Shown: positions 5,106 to 7,145 of the stretch, piece by piece
Numbering within the stretch: the stretch's first letter is position 1
Layout of the letters: each line of letters starts with the position of its first letter
Source of the DNA: Chloroflexota bacterium
GTDB taxonomy: Bacteria; Chloroflexota; Anaerolineae; DTPP01
Direction of reading: 5' to 3'
NCBI GenBank assembly: GCA_012514615.1
Contig: JAAYZY010000520.1
Coordinates: forward strand, 1 to 7,145
Length of the DNA stretch: 7,145 nucleotides
Made by a program: the position numbers and the translations under genes
Notes under the pieces: generated by a model
The model's database searches: none
What the model was told of the DNA's origin: nothing
What the model saw: the letters and a program-made list of their open reading frames with translations, nothing else

Positions 5106-6086
5106 TCAGGGGCGCCGCGGCATCCCCAAACATAGAACTTCCAGCGCCAGCCGCTGGTTCACGTTGGCTTCCAGGTGGCGATACGTAGCCAGCACGGCGC
5201 GCAGCGCCCCTTGCACATCCCGCAACCCCAGCGCCTGGTCCAGGTGCGCCAGTCGATCCTGCTGGTCTACGTTGTGGATGGCGGCAGGGTTCTGCCCTTT
5301 CCAGACCAGCAGATCGCGCCAAAAGCCGGCCCACAGTCGCAGCGCCTCAGCGACCTCCCCCACCGGCAGGGCAGCCAGGCGCTCAGCCTGACGCAAGCGC
5401 TCCACCCGAGAGGGGCCCAGCACCTGCCAGAGCGTCGCCAACTGGCTGTCACGCCGCTCGAGGATGGCGGCGTCTTGGCTTGCCTGCACCGCCCAGCCCA
5501 ACCGCCCAGCCGATAGGCGGGCCAGCAGGTCGGCCCGAGCCGGGTCTAGGTCCCATCGTTCACGCAGGGCCTGTTCCACCTCCCCCACCGGCAGGGGCCG
5601 CAGGGGCAGAACTTGGCAGCGCGAGATGATGGTGGGCAGCAGCGCGCCGGCGTGGGCCGCCGTGAGCAGCAACACCACCTGCGGCGGCGGCTCTTCCAGG
5701 GTCTTCAGTAGGGCGTTGGCCGCCTCGGCGGTGGCCCGCTCCATCTCTGGCACCACGTAGATGCGGTAGGCGCCCAGCACTGGGGCCAGCGCCGCCTCAC
5801 GGCGGATCTCCCGCACCTGGTCGATGAGCAGGGCGCCGCCGCGCCCGCCCCCTGCCACCTGATGGAGGTCGGGGTGGGCGCCGGCCACGGCGCGGCGGCA
5901 CGAGTCACATTCGCCGCAGGGCCGTTGGGGAGCCCTACACAGCAGGGCGCGGGCAAACTCCAGGGCCAGGGTAGTCTTGCCGATCTGCGTAGGGCCCACC
6001 AGCAGGTAGGCGTGTCGCACGCGCCCCTCCTCTAGGCTCTGCTGAAGGAGGCGCACCGCCCATTGGTGCCCCACAACCTGCCACAT
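5106..6086 (-). CDS. holB: DNA polymerase III delta-prime subunit (clamp loader)
   Basis: Delta-prime is the stator-like subunit of the bacterial clamp loader, which opens the beta sliding clamp and places it on primed DNA. The 326-residue product has a P-loop GPTQIGKTT (31-39); a zinc module with C50, C57, C60 and C63 (CGECDSC); the NALLKTLEEPP segment (124-134); and the conserved SRC motif (155-157), whose arginine acts as an arginine finger toward a neighbouring subunit. The Walker B region reads IYVVPEMERA, so the usual Asp is a Pro; ATP hydrolysis by this subunit is unlikely, in line with its role. The C-terminal helical domain is poorly conserved. The start is ATG 6086 with AGGGG about 8 bases upstream. 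ricT follows 21 bases downstream on the same strand, so the two are probably one operon. Confidence 0.92.
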   Translation of the reverse strand: MWQVVGHQWAVRLLQQSLEEGRVRHAYLLVGPTQIGKTTLALEFARALLCRAPQRPCGECDSCRRAVAGAHPDLHQVAGGGRGGALLIDQVREIRREAALAPVLGAYRIYVVPEMERATAEAANALLKTLEEPPPQVVLLLTAAHAGALLPTIISRCQVLPLRPLPVGEVEQALRERWDLDPARADLLARLSAGRLGWAVQASQDAAILERRDSQLATLWQVLGPSRVERLRQAERLAALPVGEVAEALRLWAGFWRDLLVWKGQNPAAIHNVDQQDRLAHLDQALGLRDVQGALRAVLATYRHLEANVNQRLALEVLCLGMPRRP

Positions 6087-6128
6087 CCTGAACCCCTGCT
6101 CCCTTCCCTGTTGGACCCGACTCCCTGA

Positions 6129-6156
6129 ATTGTACCACAGGCCAAGAGCCGCTCAA
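6129..6156 (-). promoter_or_regulatory. Promoter for the holB-ricT operon
   Basis: On the minus strand TTGAGC (6156-6151) and TACAAT (6134-6129) are 16 bp apart, and the -10 is preceded by TGG, giving an extended -10 (TGn). The predicted start is about 35 bases before the holB ATG. It lies in the 117-base gap after the M50 protease gene. No clear terminator is seen in that gap, so partial co-transcription with the protease is possible. Confidence 0.55.
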
Positions 6157-6203
6157 AATCCGACGGCCGCCGCTTCAGCGAGGGCAGCCTGGCGAGGCCG
6201 TAC

Positions 6204-7145
6204 TCAGATGCCCAGCTCGGCGCGTGTGCGTATGAAGGTGAGGATGTGATCTCGGGCCAGCATCCCCACCAGACGCCCCCCTTCCATGACCGGGAGCTGG
6301 TTCACGCCGTCTTCCGTCATCAGGGACAGGGCCGCCCACAAACCATCGTCCGGTTTCACCGACTTCAGCTCCGCCACGGGGGTCATGATCTGCTCCTCCG
6401 GCGTAGCCGACCATCGGGCCTGCGGCACCGCCTTCAGGTTGTGCAACGTCAGCAACCCCTGAAGCTCGCCCCCCCGCACCACAGGGAAGCAGCGCCGCCC
6501 CATGGGCAGCAGGTACCCCTCCACTACCTCCTGCAGGCTGGTACCCTCTGGCAAGAGGGAGCACTCGCTGGTCATGATCTCACGCACGGTGTGCCCCTCC
6601 AGCATGCTCCGCGTGGCCACCTGCTGGTACGAGCTGTTGGCCGCGTTATCCAAGAACCAGCCCAAGAAGATCCACCAGAGGCCATCGAGGCTGCCCGCGC
6701 CCAGGATGCGCCAGATGCCCGCGAAGATCATCAGGTAGGCCACCAAACGCCCCACCAGCGAGGCCCAGCGGGTAGCTTGCTTCATGTCGCCGCCCAGCCC
6801 CCAGAGGATGGAACGCAGCACCCGCCCGCCATCCAGGGGAAAGCCGGGCACCAAATTGAAGAAGCCCAGCAGCACGTTGATCCCCGCCAGGTAGAGGCTG
6901 AGCGCGGCCAGGGGCTCGCTGAAGAAACGGGCGAAGACCCAGGCAGCGGCGAACAGGACGCCCAAAGCGATGCTGGTCATGGGGCCGGCAACCGCCATGA
7001 GGAACTCGTTCAGGGCGCTCTTGGGCTCCTGCGAAATCTGGGCGGCCCCGCCAAAGACGAACAGGGTGATGTCCCGCACCGGCACCCCCGTCTTGATGGA
7101 GACGAAAGAATGGGCCAGCTCGTGCAGCAGCACCGACAGGAAGAA
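6204..7145 (-). CDS. Site-2-type (M50) zinc metalloprotease with tandem CBS domains, N-terminus missing
   Basis: This is an intramembrane metalloprotease of the M50/S2P family, which cuts substrates such as anti-sigma factors within the membrane. The frame stays open to the right edge, so the N-terminal transmembrane part is cut off; a GTG at 7133 is inside the active-site helix and is not the start. The 313 visible residues begin with FFLSVLLHELAHSF, holding the HExxH zinc site (residues 8-12). The second catalytic motif is NLVPGFPLDGG (97-107, with D105 as third ligand). Hydrophobic stretches near 49-75, 79-99, 131-150 and 156-166 are membrane segments. Two CBS domains fill the C-terminus (about 186-240 and 250-310; VREIMTSECS and EEQIMTPVAE start them). 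CBS pairs usually bind adenosine nucleotides, so activity may respond to energy state. Its substrate is unknown, and no sigma or anti-sigma gene is adjacent. Confidence 0.94.
   Translation of the reverse strand, partial: FFLSVLLHELAHSFVSIKTGVPVRDITLFVFGGAAQISQEPKSALNEFLMAVAGPMTSIALGVLFAAAWVFARFFSEPLAALSLYLAGINVLLGFFNLVPGFPLDGGRVLRSILWGLGGDMKQATRWASLVGRLVAYLMIFAGIWRILGAGSLDGLWWIFLGWFLDNAANSSYQQVATRSMLEGHTVREIMTSECSLLPEGTSLQEVVEGYLLPMGRRCFPVVRGGELQGLLTLHNLKAVPQARWSATPEEQIMTPVAELKSVKPDDGLWAALSLMTEDGVNQLPVMEGGRLVGMLARDHILTFIRTRAELGI

Noticed and set aside
1..7145. CRISPR array, tRNA genes, transposase or phage genes
   Set aside because: No regularly spaced repeats, no T-arm/anticodon pattern and no recombinase or transposase motif were seen on either strand.

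Overview
The window looks like a GC-rich chromosomal segment of a deep-branching, Gram-positive-type bacterium, most likely a member of the Chloroflexota. That placement is inferred from gene content (RNase Y, RicT, SpoVS, a zinc-module DNA polymerase III delta-prime, an M50 protease with CBS domains). No rRNA or other phylogenetic marker is present to confirm it. Nothing in the protein-coding part looks mobile or horizontally acquired: no transposase, phage gene, CRISPR array or tRNA was seen.

Layout. The left edge (1-386, minus strand) holds the N-terminal part of an ABC transporter ATPase that runs off the window. An unusually long gene-free stretch of about 850 bases (387-1239) follows. 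It holds tandem dyads beside a candidate ABC promoter, a good rightward sigma70-type promoter (530-558), and a 560-1207 segment with the marks of a structured transcript: an 18-bp long-range helix, several local hairpins, and an intrinsic-terminator-like hairpin with a T6 run just before recX. Then, rightward, come recX (1240-1884) and rny (1980-3515). spoVS (3810-4070) follows with its own promoter, a leader of about 245 nt and a strong intrinsic terminator. On the minus strand, reading from the right edge, lie an M50/site-2-type protease with two CBS domains (N-terminus cut off), holB and ricT. holB and ricT are 21 bases apart and probably form an operon with a promoter at 6129-6156.

How the genes relate. 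recX (RecA modulator) and holB (clamp-loader subunit) belong to recombination and replication. rny encodes the membrane-anchored endonuclease RNase Y, and ricT encodes a PSP1-family protein that in Bacillus subtilis belongs to the RicA-RicF-RicT complex that directs RNase Y cleavage. The two converge on spoVS, a small Alba-like regulator. In Bacillus, rny and spoVS are near neighbours, and holB and ricT are neighbours; this window brings both conserved groups together tail to tail.

The best candidate for something undescribed is the non-coding 560-1207 segment. It could be a free-standing structured RNA of up to about 640 nt, or a long attenuator-like leader controlling recX (and perhaps rny). 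The sequence shows complementarity, a promoter and a terminator; transcription and function are inference.
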